Source: Rachycentron canadum (Eukaryota > Chordata > Actinopteri > Carangiformes > Rachycentridae). From it: 64,000 nt of DNA. The DNA is taken from NCBI GenBank assembly GCA_038496675.1, contig CM076659.1, forward strand, positions 20,360,716-20,424,715. Direction: 5' to 3'. How positions within the stretch are numbered: the first letter of the stretch is position 1; every line of letters starts with the position of its first letter. Shown in pieces: positions 1-13,117 of this stretch. The translations under genes were made by a program, and so were the position numbers. The notes beneath the pieces are model-generated. The model was not told where the DNA came from. It saw nothing but the letters and a program-made list of their open reading frames with translations, and ran no database searches.

Positions 1-20
1 CACTGACTCAGACTGGAGAT

Positions 21-60
<40 letters not shown>

Positions 61-960
61 TAAATATGACTAAATCACATCTCAAAACAAGACTAGACTA
101 GAAAAGGCCAAATAACTGTATCAGCGTGGTGAGTGAAGAACAACGCACACTTGGTGAAGCCTTTTTTCTCCACTATGTTACAATTTTACTCTCACCCTGT
201 TGTGATGGATGGAAAAAGCTCAAAGACCCTGGCTCACTCAGCAGGCTCCCTTATAAAATAAGTAAAGGCACTGTGTTTTAGCTGCGGCTGTGAGGCCAAA
301 TGGATGGCCAAGGCGCTGGAGGCCACTGTTTATTTCCTTTGAGTGCTTTCTATTTGGATTTATTTTATTGAAAGGTACAGGATGGAGTTGTTGGACACAG
401 GGAGAGAGATGCAGAGAAAGAGAAAAATAACGGGGAGAAAAAACACCAGCAATGCAAGGAGATACAGTCAGATGCAGAGCTTAAAAATGCATTTTTTTTT
501 TCCTTCAGATCTGACAAAACAAAACAGAGTCTGGAAAACCACACTTAAGTTGGATTTTTTTTTTTTTTTGTTTTGGCAACTCCCCTGGTTTGAAATGAGA
601 CAGAATCCACAGTCAATGTAATTAGACCATGTCTGAGCACACTGACCCGTTGTTCTCATGTTGCCAAATAATGAGCGTGCAGGGGAAGTCATTGGTCAGT
701 AAATGAGCCTGGGGTCGCCTGTCAAGTCATTAAGTAATCATTAACTAATCTCATTTAATCATGACCTCATCACACACACATACCCCCCTTTCATCCCACC
801 ACCCCCATGTATCCACCAGGGCCAGTGTTGTGGGGACATTGTTTAACTGACATTTTAGGCACAGATAATCACTATCTGTGTACAGTTGGTGGAATTATAA
901 ATTTTTGAGAAATATGAAATATGTTGTTAATTTAGTGGTCAAAAGGAAATTAATTTAACA
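1..960. other. Non-coding, presumed gfra1 intron
   Basis: AT-rich sequence with the poly(A) tract at the start and T runs at 490-500 and 556-569. No exon or known element was seen. The intron assignment is inferred from the absence of D1 exons in the window. Confidence 0.5.
25..58 (+). repeat. Poly(A) tract
   Basis: An uninterrupted run of 34 A. It could be the tail of a retroposed element whose body lies before the window, but nothing next to it confirms this. Confidence 0.9.
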
Positions 961-1409
961 GTCCCATATTTTACACTTTTTCAGTGTTTTATCTGAATCT
1001 GATATCCATAAGACCATATATTTGTGTTTTTAAGAATCACAATAACAGTACAACAACAGGTCAGCCAGCCAATCAGAAGATAGGATCAGTCTCTCCTCTG
1101 ATTGGCTGACCCTTTTCTGAGTGATCAAATAAAAGTGTAGCAGATTTCAGATAAGCACAAACTAAATCCTGGTGGGTCCAGGTGGGCTGGCCTTGGGGGC
1201 GTGGCTGAGAGCAGTGACTGCTTGGTTGTGACATCACAAAGTTACAGAAGTCCTGACGCCTGGTTTTAAGTCTTAGTTTCTGAAAACTGGCTGTGAACAT
1301 TTCTCTGTGTCTGAGACCTTCGATACTTTAACAGTATTAATTTAGAACTTGGACCTGATATATAATCAAAGACATGGACATCTTCCATTCCACTGTATGG
1401 GACCTTTAA
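961..1409 (+). mobile_element. Family A MITE-like element, copy 1
   Basis: Starts GTCCCATATTTTACAC and ends CTGTATGGGACCTTTAA, so the ends are inverted. Internally it carries the shared order: a CCAATCAGA box, TGATTGGCTGA, a GGTGGGTCCAGGTGGG segment, TTGTGACATCACAAAG, CAGTTTCTGAAAA(C), then TCTCTGTG and a late GATACTTTAACAGTATTAAT. Eight copies in the window share this order. No transposase is encoded. Open frames crossing it on either strand are repeat sequence, not genes. Confidence 0.8.
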
Positions 1410-3679
1410 TGAGTTTGCATAGTAAAAGTGGTTCAGTTACAAAAGTGACACATGTAGAAAACAAAATACTATGTTAACAGTATTTATTTAAGTTGTTTTG
1501 ATGAAAAATGGTTTTCATGAAGACCAATTTATTTATCTTTCCTTGTGCATCATTGCATTTAAAATAATGCATTGATTTGAAAAATCAGAGCTGTATTACT
1601 GCAGAGCAATAACTAGAAATGATATACTGTATACGATGATGGATTACCTGTTTCATGCAGGTCTCTACATGTTAGCGCTTTATGAAAAGCGCACGAGTGG
1701 CTGTCTGAAATGGGAAATAAACACCTATACATCTAAAAAACAAAAACAGGTGTACACTGGGAAATGATTGGTTATGCAATTTGTAATGAGGGAGCAGTTA
1801 TATTAAGTATGTGTTTGTAAACACAAAACCACAGTTGTTACTACTATGCTGTGAACTCGGCATTGGCACTGTAGATGTCATCTAAAATGGTAGAATATGA
1901 ACCACTATTAATTCTTCTCCCAGCAGTCAGAATCGTTTAAGCTCTGCCCTCTGTTATAAAGGCCTCTGTTACAATACAGATTCACTATGAGAGAGAGATA
2001 ATGACTCTTCCTCTCCCTTGACTATTTCTCTTTGTTTCCAGTTATACCACCACATTGTTCTCCCCTTTCCCACTTCACTTTTCTTCCCCAAACACCACTT
2101 TTCTTTGGGCCCTCTGTTTCAATTCTGTCCCACTCTCCCTCTTGTGCTTGGCCTTTCCCTCTCTACCTTTCTCCTTCCTTTCCTTTCCTCTTCTCATCTC
2201 ATCTGCCTTTGTCAGCAGTCTGGACGGTGTCTGCAGCACTCAGTTCTCCCTTTTTTTTCCCTTATAAGGCAGCTTTCATACACTATCTTGCTATCCTGCC
2301 CTTCCCCAGCTACATCTCAACCCCTCCCACTGTTGTTTCCACTTTCAACCTGCCAGCAGAGGTAGGGGAGTTCTCATCCATCTTCAAGCCAGACTTTGAC
2401 ATGCCTGGATGTTAAATTAAAAACATATAGCCGAAAAGAAGTGGGTTGTATGCACCTAAAGTGTCCAAGACACAGCTTAGAAAATGAACATCATCCATCA
2501 AAAGCTTCCTGCATCTCCGCAAACGCTTGTAGAAAAGAGTGCGCAGTCTGACATCGGCCATCTTTACAGCCAATTATAAGGCGGGAGGTGATAGTTGTTT
2601 TCGTCTCAAACCATAAACTTGTCTACACAAATCCATATGCATGCATACACAAGAAGAGATACAGAAAAGCAGTCAAAGAGACATATACACAAACAAAGAC
2701 ATGTCAATGATTTGATGTTTGCTACTGACTTGTCTGAGTCTGAAATATCTAAGAAGGGATGATGCTCCCCGGCTTGTAAGTGTAAGTGTAAGAGAGAAAC
2801 AGTGTTTGCCCCTTCATTAGTCCATATATCAAAACAGACGTGCTGGATGGACTCTGTGTCCGTGTTGGATCCAAATCTCGGGAGCAGTTCTACAACAAGT
2901 TTGTAGCTCAAAGCCACTTCATTAGCAGCTCACTGATCTGAGGGGATTTTGATGTTTTCTGTTTTCTTCTTCTATTAATCATAGTTGTGTCCAAGATGCT
3001 GCAAGTGGTGCCCCATGTGTAGTCTTCTACTTTTCATCCAGGGTTGGACAATATGATGTTGTAGTCTACACAATGAAGTGATATATTGGTTATATATATA
3101 TATATTTATTTATTTTATTTTTTTTTATCCTGAGCCATCACAACCTTTAATATCTTTGGGTGTGTTAGGTCAATGATTTCCAACCTTTTGTTTTGGCTTA
3201 AAATTACACCATGTTTCCTTCAACTCGTTGTAATTGGTTGTATCTGACACAAAGAGTGTTTTGCTTCTTTCTTTTTTTTACTTTCTTGTTACATTAAAAT
3301 ACTGTAACAACAATGTATAGACAAAAGTATCCAGTAAGTATACATCTTTTGTGTATAAGAAATGTGTAATTTTCCAATCCTGTTATCATCTTGTGACCCA
3401 TCAGATTTATCTTGCAGCAGGGTCCTGTCTTATAATTTAGGAACCACTGTATTGGGCCATTGTGGGCAATGCTGCAAGTCAGTGAGTCAGACTGTTCTGC
3501 AGGAATATTGGATTTCTATGCAAGTCTTTCTCAATGTTAGGACGTAGCTTAATTTATCAAATACTGCAGTTGCTCATTTAGCAAAAACCCGACGTCCCTG
3601 AGCAAATAAAACACACTTCAGTTGATGTATTTATAAACAGTATATCCATAAAATGTGCCTTATTACTTTATATTGGCTG
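1410..3679. other. Non-coding, presumed gfra1 intron
   Basis: The pyrimidine-rich stretch 2005-2360 generates overlapping open frames in several phases without codon bias or homology. The remainder is AT-rich. No element was recognised. Confidence 0.5.
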
Positions 3680-3955
3680 TCTGGTTTCTGAGTGTTCAAA
3701 TAAAAATATAGCTCCTTTCAGGTAAACGTCCAGAGAAACCAAATCCTGTAAGTATGGATGATGGGTCCAGATGGGCGGGGCTTGGGGCAGGGGACTATTT
3801 TGTTGTGACATCACAAAGGTCCAGAAGTCCTGTCAGCTGATTTAAAACGCTCAGTCTCTGAAAACAGGGTGTGAGCATTTCTCTGTATTTCTCTGCATTT
3901 CTCTGAGACCTTTGATACTTTCACAGTATTAATATAGAACCTGGACCTGTTTTTC
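3680..3955 (+). mobile_element. Family A element, copy 2 (both ends missing)
   Basis: Contains TCAAATAAAAATATAG, GGGCGGGGCTTGGGG, TTGTGACATCACAAAG, GAGACCTTTGATACTTTCAC and TAGAACCTGGACCTG in the family order. The 5' quarter and the terminal GGGACCTTT are absent, so it is a truncated copy. Confidence 0.75.
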
Positions 3956-5063
3956 AATTGTATTTGTGACTTGTGATTCAGAATAATTTCTGCATTTTCA
4001 CTGCTTTAAATGAGTAAAACTACACAGCGTAAATAGACTAATTATTAAATACAAATAAAATGATAACCCAGAGATCCCATCTCAGTGTTTAAAATTGCGA
4101 TATGTCTCTCTTCTGACGTACCCGTTGACCCTGTCAGTCATCATCAACTCCTGTCTGCATACAAAGAATGACAGAAGCCAGGAGGGATGATTGACAGCTG
4201 ACAGATGAAAAAACACAACAACCACATGCAACTTGTCAGAGTATTCTGGACAACAGATCAGACTCCTGAGGTCGACATGATTATACTACAAAATCAGGCT
4301 TTATTTTGTGTTTTATTCACGAAGGATAGGCACACTGGGTCATGCTCTGTTAAATAAAATTATTTTTCATTGATTTGTAATAAATTAAATCTTACAGCAC
4401 AGGTTTAACTACACGCCTGCACCACTCTTAGGGATTCAGTCTTGCTCCAGGACACTACAAAAGGACAGATATTTGACGGGCTAGACTAGAAGTCCTGTGT
4501 TTGTCTCTAAAGCTGTCCTCGCAGTCAAGTCAATTTTTATCTCTCGGTGCATCGTCTGTGTCTGACTCAAATATTCGTCTGGATCCCTTAAGACGGATCC
4601 ATAAATTATTACCTATTTCTCATTCAGCTTAAGATAGTCCTGTCAGGCTGAAAGATTAAAAAGAGTGTGCAGTTAGTTGTCAAGTCTATCTGCTAGTAAT
4701 CCCAGTGATCTATTCATCTGGAGTCCCAAGTGACAGTCTCCCACTTTTTTCTCTCTCCGTTGCCACTACCTGACCATGCTGCCGTTCTCCAGTATCGATC
4801 TGATAGTCCAGGGCCGACAGACTGCTTTCAGCATCTACCACCTCCTCCGGTCGTAACGGAAAAGCTGGACGGATTTCACTCTGTTTTAGTTTTTAAAAAA
4901 GAAGAAAGATTGCTAACGGCAGCAAGGCTAGAGTGTTATTGTTTTTAAACCGAGAGTGTATGGTCTGGACTGATGGGGAATGTGTTGTGATGTTTTTATT
5001 GATGGGCTTTTTGGAAGGATAAAGAATCATTTTCAATTTCTGTCTTCCAATCAAATTAAGTCT
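3956..5063. other. Non-coding, presumed gfra1 intron
   Basis: Mixed AT-rich sequence without recognised exon, repeat or RNA gene. Confidence 0.5.
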
Positions 5064-5469
5064 TAAAGGTCCCATATAGTATAAAAGTAGATGTCCATGT
5101 GGTCTTTGATTATAAATCAGGTCTAGATTCTATATTAATACTATGAAAGTATCAATGTGCTCAGTCCACAGAGAAATGCTAACAGCCTGTTTTCAGAAAC
5201 TAAACCTTAAAACCAGCTGTCAGGACTTCTGTAACTTTGTGATGTCACAGCAAAGCTGCTCTCAACCGCGCCCCAAACCCCGCCCACCTGGACAAATCAT
5301 CTAAACCTAGCAGGATTTGGTTTCTCTGAGCTCCGGGTTCACCAACCTGTTGTTACCAGAGCTCCAGAGAGAAGCCCGAGAGAATGACATGTTAAACTAC
5401 ACTGAGATGATGTTTGGTGGATATCAACACCAAGTAAAATACAGAAAAATTGTAAAATATGGGACCTTT
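5064..5469 (-). mobile_element. Family A element, copy 3 (inverted)
   Basis: On the + strand it starts TTAAAGGTCCCATATAG and ends AATATGGGACCTTT, with both terminal inverted repeats intact. The internal motifs appear as reverse complements (CTTTGTGATGTCACA, CCCCGCCCACCTGG). It is the only inverted copy of the family in the window, and it lies between direct copies 2 and 4. Confidence 0.8.
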
Positions 5470-6999
5470 GTCAGTGTCAAACAGTTAACTGTTTAAAAGG
5501 AACTATTCACTTTTCTGTCTCTCCTGTCTCTTTGTTTCTATCTTGAGTTCTCTCTCTCACACACACACCTGAAAAGGCACCAGCAGGACTAATTATGGAT
5601 TACTATTGTAAATCAATCTGACAGGCTCAGGGGTAAGCTGCTGAATACATTCATGCGGCATGTGCTTGTGTCGCAAGTTGTACTCACACAGGAGTAAACA
5701 GGCTATCCAGTTGTTAGATGTCCACATCCATCTCCACAGTGGACTGTTTGATGTTCAGAGAGGGACCACAGGTGGGGGGGTTGGTAAAGGCAGAAGGGCT
5801 GGGAGATATAGGAGGCTTGGGAGCAGGGCCTGGTGATTTGAGCTGAGGACCAGAGGCAGGAGATGGTGTAGACAGAATGGCTGGATATATTAAACAGAGG
5901 GAAATGGCCACTAAGGGTATTGTCCAGATATGAGGGTGGCAGCTGGGGTAAGGTGGTGAGATGACATTAGCTCTGAGGTACTGAGGGCTAGAAGCCACGG
6001 AGCCTGACATTAAGATAGTAGTCCTTATCTGGCGCATTGAGGATGGAAGTTTTAGTGGTGGCGTTTGTTGTATAGCTTTTAGAGTTTTGTCAGGAGCAGT
6101 GATGAAAGAGGAAAGATATTTGTGGTGCTGCCAGGTGAGAAGTGAACTTGACCCCTGGCACCTTGGCCTGAAAGCTGGTTATGGCTGGTCGGGGTACACC
6201 GTATTGTCTGCCACGCCTCTCAACCAAGTCACAGTAAGAATTCACGCCTGAACAATGACTACGATCAACTGATCTGACACAGTAACCAATCTTTTCTCCC
6301 GCTCAACCCAACTGATATCCAGCAATGCAGACAGTCAACGTTTTAACTGGTGCTCAAGTTGTTTGAGAAATAGCTACGTGGTTGCTTTAGATATTCCAGG
6401 GAGCTCACCACCAATAATTTCCACGCTTCTATTTTGCTTTTGGTGGGAAATAATTTACAGTGAGAACTATTATCACTGAGGTCCGGTAATATCCAAAATA
6501 ACCAGGACATTGTTACTGGAAGAGACACTGCTGTTAAAACTTGGCAGCACTGTAGAAGAAATTCTATTTTATTCATTACACTCTTTGTGACTGAAGTGGC
6601 ACTGATATGGGAATAAAGGCTGAAGAACAATTAGGACACATTTCAAATATGTAGAGGAGAATGCATACACAGCATAAAGCAGGTACCAGTGGATGGCAGT
6701 GTTCCTAAGAGGCACTCTGAGAGGACGGATAAGGTGCAGCTCCCCTGTGTCTGTTCCAGAAATTCCACATGGGATCAAACCAGTGCTGACCCTCAGCAGA
6801 TACTTTGAATGTTTGTTGTTGGCTGTGGTACTTGACCAAGGTCAGCAACATCCTCTCATTATCAATACGATGTAGATTCTTCAGCTGCTGATTCAGTATG
6901 TATTGTTCTTGTGAGTCTTTAAATCATTTAATGTTGCACTGAAATATTTTTGGGATTTCTTTCTTTTTAATGTTAGACTGGCTGCTTGGGTGAAATACT
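5470..6999. other. Non-coding, with an unexplained Pro/Ser-rich open frame
   Basis: On the minus strand 6037-5714 is open for 107 codons, with a hydrophobic segment (PLVAISLCLIYPAI) followed by a Pro/Ser-rich part and an acidic end. I do not recognise it. There is no splice or promoter support, so I do not call a gene. It could be an old retroposed fragment. Confidence 0.35.
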
Positions 7000-7387
7000 T
7001 AAAGGTCCCACATTTTACCCTTTTCTAGTGTTTTAGTTGAAGTTGAAGTAGATATATTCATGGTTTTAAGAACCCAAAACCATTTCATCTCTAGGTTTAC
7101 ATCTCCTCTCACTCTTCTCTCTGGAGCTCTAGTAAGAACAGCGTATTTTGTACCCTTCTCTGAGCCTCTCGACTGATCGGCTGAAGATTTTGGGCACGGC
7201 TGAGTTCGGTGACTGTATAGTTGTGACATTGCAAAGTTCAAAGTTTTAAGGCTCAGTTTCTGAAAACAGGCTGTGAGCATTTCTCTGTGGACTGAGACCT
7301 TTGATGCCTTTACAGTATCAATATTGCACCTTGACAAGCCTTATAATCAAAAACAAAGGAAAGTCTCACTTTCGGTGGGACCATAAA
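7000..7387 (+). mobile_element. Family A element, copy 4
   Basis: Starts TTAAAGGTCCCACATTTTAC and ends near GGTGGGACCATAAAT. The middle is degenerate: the CCAAT and GC-box part is shortened and the usual TGACATCACAAAG reads TGACATTGCAAAG. An open frame across it on the minus strand repeats the same shadow peptide seen in copies 1 and 6. Confidence 0.7.
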
Positions 7388-8307
7388 TGAGACACAAATG
7401 TTGCAGATCTTACAGGTTAGTTTACAGCACATGTTTGCAAGTAGATCAAGAGGGTTTGTTTCATTTAAAAGGTGACTTTTATTATAGTAAGTCCCAATAT
7501 ACTTTCCCTGTCCAACTATTTGCATACTATTTTGGAGAAGTATTAGTTCTGTAGGTGACAGTAAATCTTGTGTTTGCTGCAGGTTACTTGTGGTCAAACA
7601 CTTAAAGCCAGAGGAATGGAGATGTGTGCAGGGGCTGGGCCCTGTAGACTCAGGGAGCAGTGTGGGGGCAGTGTACTGTACAATACTGTACTAGAATGTG
7701 TTTGTGGAGATATTAAAGTGCCATATATTTCTGCAGTAGCCCCATAGGGCCTGCTCTTACCGGCTGATCTCCACACTGGCAGACGGGTTATAAAACAGGC
7801 CTCGCTGGAGATTCATCACTGTGGAGAGCCAAGGCAATTCTCTCCCTCCCTCCTTCTCTTCCACTCCCACTAACCCCCTCATTTTTCTTTCCTCTCTCTC
7901 AGTTTTGATCCGTTGAACATGCCACAGTACGTCTGGTTCAAACACTGCATACATGAACTCATATCTTGTCAGGCTTCTGTCTCAGCATCACAACTCCATT
8001 TGGCTCTTTACTTCTTCTCTTCTCCAATCGCAGCAGGAATAAAATGCTTTGATGACAGTTTGACGTTGCATGTTTTGCTCAGAATCCCCAGAGCCTGCCT
8101 CACGAGTAAGATAATTAGCTAATGATCAAGCAAGCCAGTTTTAATTTCAGTCTTTTCAGCTCACCTATCTGGATATAAATATATAGGTAGCATGCCAGGT
8201 GGAAAGAGTCTCGCTCTCACCAGCTGATGACTGCTTGCTAGCCAGCCTGCTTGCTCATTTTCTAGCAGGTTTGCTAAATTTGCTGTTATTTAGTTATGTT
8301 GCTAGCA
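7388..8307. other. Non-coding, presumed gfra1 intron
   Basis: No recognisable exon. A pyrimidine-rich tract lies at 7840-7900, followed by ordinary AT-rich sequence up to the fifth family A copy. Confidence 0.5.
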
Positions 8308-8654
8308 TATACCATAAGAAGATGTATTTGTAGTTTTAAGAGGCATAACCATCCTTCTCCTTGTTTTACATCTCCTCTCTCAGGCTGAGCTCTGGAGCTG
8401 TTGTAATACCAACAGGTCAGTCAGCCAATCAGAGGAGAGGCTCTTAGTTTCCCTTGGGGCGTGGCTGAGGGGAGTGATTTTGTTGTGACATCACAAAGCT
8501 CTGACGGTTTTAAGGCTCAGTTTCTGAAAACAGGCTCTGAGCATTTCTCTGTGCACTGAGACCTTTGATACTTTCACTGTATTAATATAACTTAGACCTG
8601 ATTTATAATCATGGAAGGGCATGGACATCTACCTCTATACTATGTGAGTCCTTT
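8308..8654 (+). mobile_element. Family A element, copy 5 (5' end missing)
   Basis: Begins within the family sequence near ACCATAAGAAGATG. It keeps GTCAGTCAGCCAATCAGAGG, TTGTGACATCACAAAG, AAACAGGCTCTGAGCATTTC and the late ACATGGACATCTAC-like part (GCATGGACATCTACC). The terminal repeat is decayed (GTGAGTCCTTTA). Confidence 0.72.
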
Positions 8655-11600
8655 AGCCAGGAGTTGACACTGAACTTTAGCATATTCATAGTAGAGGACT
8701 CACTGGAGAGAAACTCTGCTGGGATTCAAGCCAGCAGCAGTACATCAAGCTCCAGAGGTGTTGAAGTGAGCCACTCAGCTACAAGGAGCAGACAGCTGAT
8801 AGCTTGTTGATATTACAAGGTAGACCAGAGGGGTTCAAAAAGGAATAAGGTTGGGATGGGGTAGAGGGGCAACATAAAGCTGAGAGAAGGAAAACTTTTT
8901 TTGCCAACACACAGAATTTGCCTCAGGGTTTTATTTCTGCTCCTCCATCAGTTCCAGCACTCATAATCCCAGGTTTGAGGATGAGTAATTTGGGCCAAAA
9001 GTGAGATTTAAGGCAAGAAAATAAGTTTCATGTATGAAATTGGAAGAGCTGATGAATTACTGAAAGCATATTATGTATGTAGGTAAGCACTCCTGTCAAG
9101 ACCTGTCTTGAAATGTTGAAAAGGGGATGGAGGGAGAAGTATAGTATACTGCAATGGGACAAGATGTCAGGAGACTGTAAACAGAAAGCAGCTAATGGGA
9201 AATGCAGAAATAATTGTCTCTGGCAGATTTTTATTAGAAAGGGAGCCAATAAAGCTCAAAAAATCCAATGGAATCAAAGAAAAAATGAGGGCTGATGGAA
9301 GGAGATATAGATGGAATGGAAAGGAAAGGGAAAGAGAGAAAGACTGTTAAACCACAGGGTTCAATTACTAGGAACTGTGAGTTATGGTATTTGCTCACAC
9401 TGTACCATGTGGCTTTATTGCACTGGGACTGTGTTGTGAGGAAGAGGGAGGGATTATTAAACACACAGAAAGAGAGAGGGAAAACCGACAGAATCAGAAA
9501 AGCATAGAAAGAAAGAACGAGGTGGAAAGTTTAGAAAGAAAAGATAGAGAGGGAGAAGCAAAGGAAACCTTGAGGCTCTCCTTTCTCTTCTCCTCTCTAA
9601 GCCCTCCACTCTCTCCATTTCTGCTTGTCTTGCACTTTCAAGCATGGAGCCCATTAAAGCGGATGGCAGTGTAACTCACCACTGATAATCAACAGAAGGA
9701 GGGAGAGAACAGATTCACGGAGAAGAGACCCCAGGCCTCGTTTATTATGTTAGATTTTTCTATTGAATCTGACTGTGCTGTAATTTCTCAAAGTGGGGAT
9801 GAGGTGCAAGGAAAGTAATTTGCACAATGAATAATCAAGACGTGTCGACAAGGACAGGGCAAATTTAGTTTATGATTTGGGAAGTCAAATATTATTGTCA
9901 CCTTTCAAATCAGGACAAATAACCAACCAAGCATGCGTAGTCAACGTTTATCATATTGAACAAATATGAGTTAAATGAACTAGTGGTTAGCTTTTTGGCG
10001 TCCAAATTGATTCACATTATATCCTAATTGGACAAAACAAAAAGGCAGGTTTGTGCTACAGGCGGCCTGTGCAGTAAACACCTCGCTTTGTGTTGAATGT
10101 AATTCCTAAAGGAGATCATCTCTACTGGAAAAAGTCACATCCTTGTGTATGCATACTGCTTATGTGAGGATATTTTGTAATTACATATTAATGCAATATG
10201 TCTTTGCATTTAGAAACAATTGTGCCGTAAACACATTTCACAGAAAGATGCAAATCTTTGCTTTTATTTTAATTAAAACTTATTTTAGTATTCAGCAGAT
10301 CTCTGCATATGTCAAGAAGATTCCCTGCCCTTCATTTCTCAGCAGTCTGAAACCCCAAAAACATTTGAGTAACATTGAAAAAAGCCTCTAATTGTATATA
10401 TTTGACAAGCTGAAACCACAGAATTGTCGGTTATTAATGGACTTAAATAATTAATTGATTACAAAAAAGGATACATTTTGTTTTTCCGAGTGATCAACCA
10501 ACTAATTGGCCAACTGTTTAAGCACTGCTTATAATTTATCTTCTGTGTTTAGTATTTGAAAATTGAGAGCCCAGCATATAACACAACTGAATGCTTAATG
10601 TTAGTTTCGAGGCATTTGTTTAGCTATGTGTCATAAACTTTCCCCTTTTACTGTTTGTGATGTGTAGTTGCCCCCGCACTGAGTGTGAGCATGTTTGTTC
10701 TGTAATCCCCCTGCAGCCACGCCACCAGGACAAATCCCTGCACATTTTTTTTTATTGTACTTAACAAACCAAGAGGTTCAGAATTATAGTTTGTCACCCA
10801 GTGGGGCTTCGTGCAGCTGCTGCCACAGTGCAAACAAACGTACCTGTCAAGTGACCCTCGATTGGCTGGATGAAGTGCAGTAATGTGTTCTGTCGGACTG
10901 AAAAAACAAACAAAAAAAAAAAACAAAGACAATGACGAACACTGCTGGGACAGTGGTATGATATTTTATTCAAAATGGCTATGACAAGAACAATTACATA
11001 CACGGTAACTATAGCGAGGCTCATGGCAAGGACAATAGCACGGCCAAATCAATGACATGGACAAAGCAACTGTGGAGACATGCAGAAAGGCGTATAGGGA
11101 CCGCAAATGTACAAGTATGATCTTTCCTCTTTCAAGCCTGTATTCATTCTTTGAGCATTTTCTTTTGGATGACTGTGCCTTTTCATAATTCCATACCTCA
11201 GTTCCAAACTTTACATGACCAGCTCCTTGGTTCAGCTTGTTCAACTCCCAAGCAAATGTTTTTCTTTACTTCCAAGCATTTTATCCAGAGAGCTATGTTC
11301 CCAAATAGCCGACCTTTTATAAATCATCCTCCTAATCAACACCAAAGTGGGAATAAGGACAACTAGGATGAATGAAGAAGCATAAACCTGTATATGTACA
11401 AAGGTGCACATCAAATTTTGTCTGCACACATGGAAAAGTCCATGTCTGGCCACAACAGAGGGTGCACATAAGTCAATAATGTACTCCTTGAATGCTAAAT
11501 TAAATTTGCTACATCCAGTGGCAAAAACATAGCTGAATGGTAAATGATGACATTGACCCGGGCTGAATTAGGAAAAGAGCATGATGTGTTAGACATCATG

Positions 11601-12253
11601 AACTCCACCATGGACATTCAATACAAGCCACGCTCTGCTGTTAGCCTCATAATGGATCTGCTGTAACCTGCCACATTCAGGGTTTTTCTTAGCACTCAAT
11701 ATCAATTATGGCACAAAAGTCAATTTTCTCATGGAAAAGCAGGACCCGAGACACAGGGTAGAATAACATGGGACCCATAGTTAGTGAAATTACACAACAT
11801 TGTCAAGTCGACATCTTTTCAGAGCAGCCAATTTTTTGATCATTTACCATTCACAAAGCCTAGCATGATATAATTTTTGTGGCACAGATCGTGGGAGTTT
11901 TGAGCAGAAATTGAAATGCCACTAAAGGCCATTAAATGACTCCAATTTTCTCCAAAGAAAAAATAAAGGGCAGATGGCAGAGGGGAGGAGAGGCACAGGA
12001 AGAAACAAGAGAGATGAGAGCCACAAGAGAGAAGTTCAGAGATGGATGATGATGAGAGAGAAAGAGGAAGGGAGGTAATGATTGGAATACATCCAGAAAC
12101 TGCATGGATACAGACATGACAGAGAAGCTCAGAGAGCAAAACAGAAAAGGGGGATTTTTTGTGGGAAGGAGGAAGGAAGGTCCAGAGGAGTCACAGAGGG
12201 AAAGTGAAGGGGAAGAAAAAGACAACAAGGGTAGATGAGGACAGGGACTTAAG
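8655..12253. other. Non-coding, presumed gfra1 intron
   Basis: Contains purine-rich stretches (9290-9560 and 11940-12230) that give spurious open frames, an A-rich tract at 10900-10925, and a possible old SINE-like fragment at 8690-8790 (GGGATTCAAGCC, CCACTCAGCTAC). No gene was recognised. Confidence 0.5.
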
Positions 12254-12494
12254 GAGCGGTGTAGGGGGGTACAGGGGTGGCTGAGGTCAGGATTCGACCC
12301 CGTGGCGTCCCATGGTAATTGAAATTAGGTAGGAGGGGGCGGGTGGAAGGGCAGCGGGACTGGAGGAAGCAGGCGACATGATAATCAATTTGAAGCTGAA
12401 TCGGAAACATGAGCCACTCGGGGGGCCTCGTTCCCCCTACCAGGCCTCCAGATGGCCCTGGCCCCAACCCTGTGTGGGCCCTGTCAGAGCACAC

Positions 12495-12498
<4 letters not shown>
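12254..12498. promoter_or_regulatory. Candidate conserved non-coding element
   Basis: A GC-balanced, non-repetitive stretch with AT-hook or homeodomain-like cores (GGTAATTGAAATTAGG, GATAATCAATTTG) embedded in GC-rich sequence, ending at a TG repeat. Its composition differs from the AT-rich intron around it. Conservation could not be tested. Confidence 0.3.

Positions 12499-12549
<51 letters not shown>
12499..12549 (+). repeat. (TG)n microsatellite
   Basis: About 25 perfect TG units. A second, interrupted TG/CG-rich tract follows at 12656-12698 and a short ATC repeat at 12803-12821. Confidence 0.95.
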
Positions 12550-12552
<3 letters not shown>

Positions 12553-13117
12553 AGAGACAATGCCATCTGCCAGGAGTGCAAGGGGAGTTCAGCAGATGTA
12601 TTTGCTGACACTAGGGGCGCAGGAGGGTACAACAGTATACTGTATGCATTATTGAGTGTGTGTGTGTGCGTGCGTGCGTGTCTGTGTGTGCGTGTGTGAA
12701 TGGGGACTCCCACCATCTTCACAAACACACACTCTCACTTTGTGATGATGCTCGTGTGTTATGGATGTCTGGAAGTGAGAGCTTGTTGATACGAAAGCTG
12801 TACCATCATCATCATCATCATTATGAGATACTGACAGGTACATTGTTACACACGGGAGTTCATCTCCATCTTTACCCTATAGAGTTGTCAGTTTTTTGGC
12901 AACAGCGGGATCAGCTAATGTCAGTCACTGACTGAATGGCGTGTCTGAATGGCGGCCCATTTGCCTTTGCTCTTTCAAAGTGATTTGGCGCAAACAGTCT
13001 CTATTATGTCATCAGGCTGCGTTTACAGTGTTGCTGACTTTGTTTTGTAGATTTCCTGACTTTTCACAGATCTTAAGCAACCTTTATTTCAAACCTTCTT
13101 TCCTTGCACCACCTATT

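Noticed and set aside
1073..1300. Minus-strand open frames with a repeated peptide (FQKL..K…FCNFVMSQ) at 1073-1300, 6999-7337 and 30613-30900
   Set aside because: All three lie inside family A repeat copies, and the shared peptide is just the repeat read in the same frame. There are no stops conserved as ends and no known domain.
2018..2415. Overlapping open frames in all three + phases
   Set aside because: They come from a pyrimidine-rich tract. All three frames being open at once argues against coding.
12249..12728. 159-codon minus-strand open frame with His/Thr repeats
   Set aside because: It is produced by the TG/CA microsatellite, and the rest of the frame has no domain.
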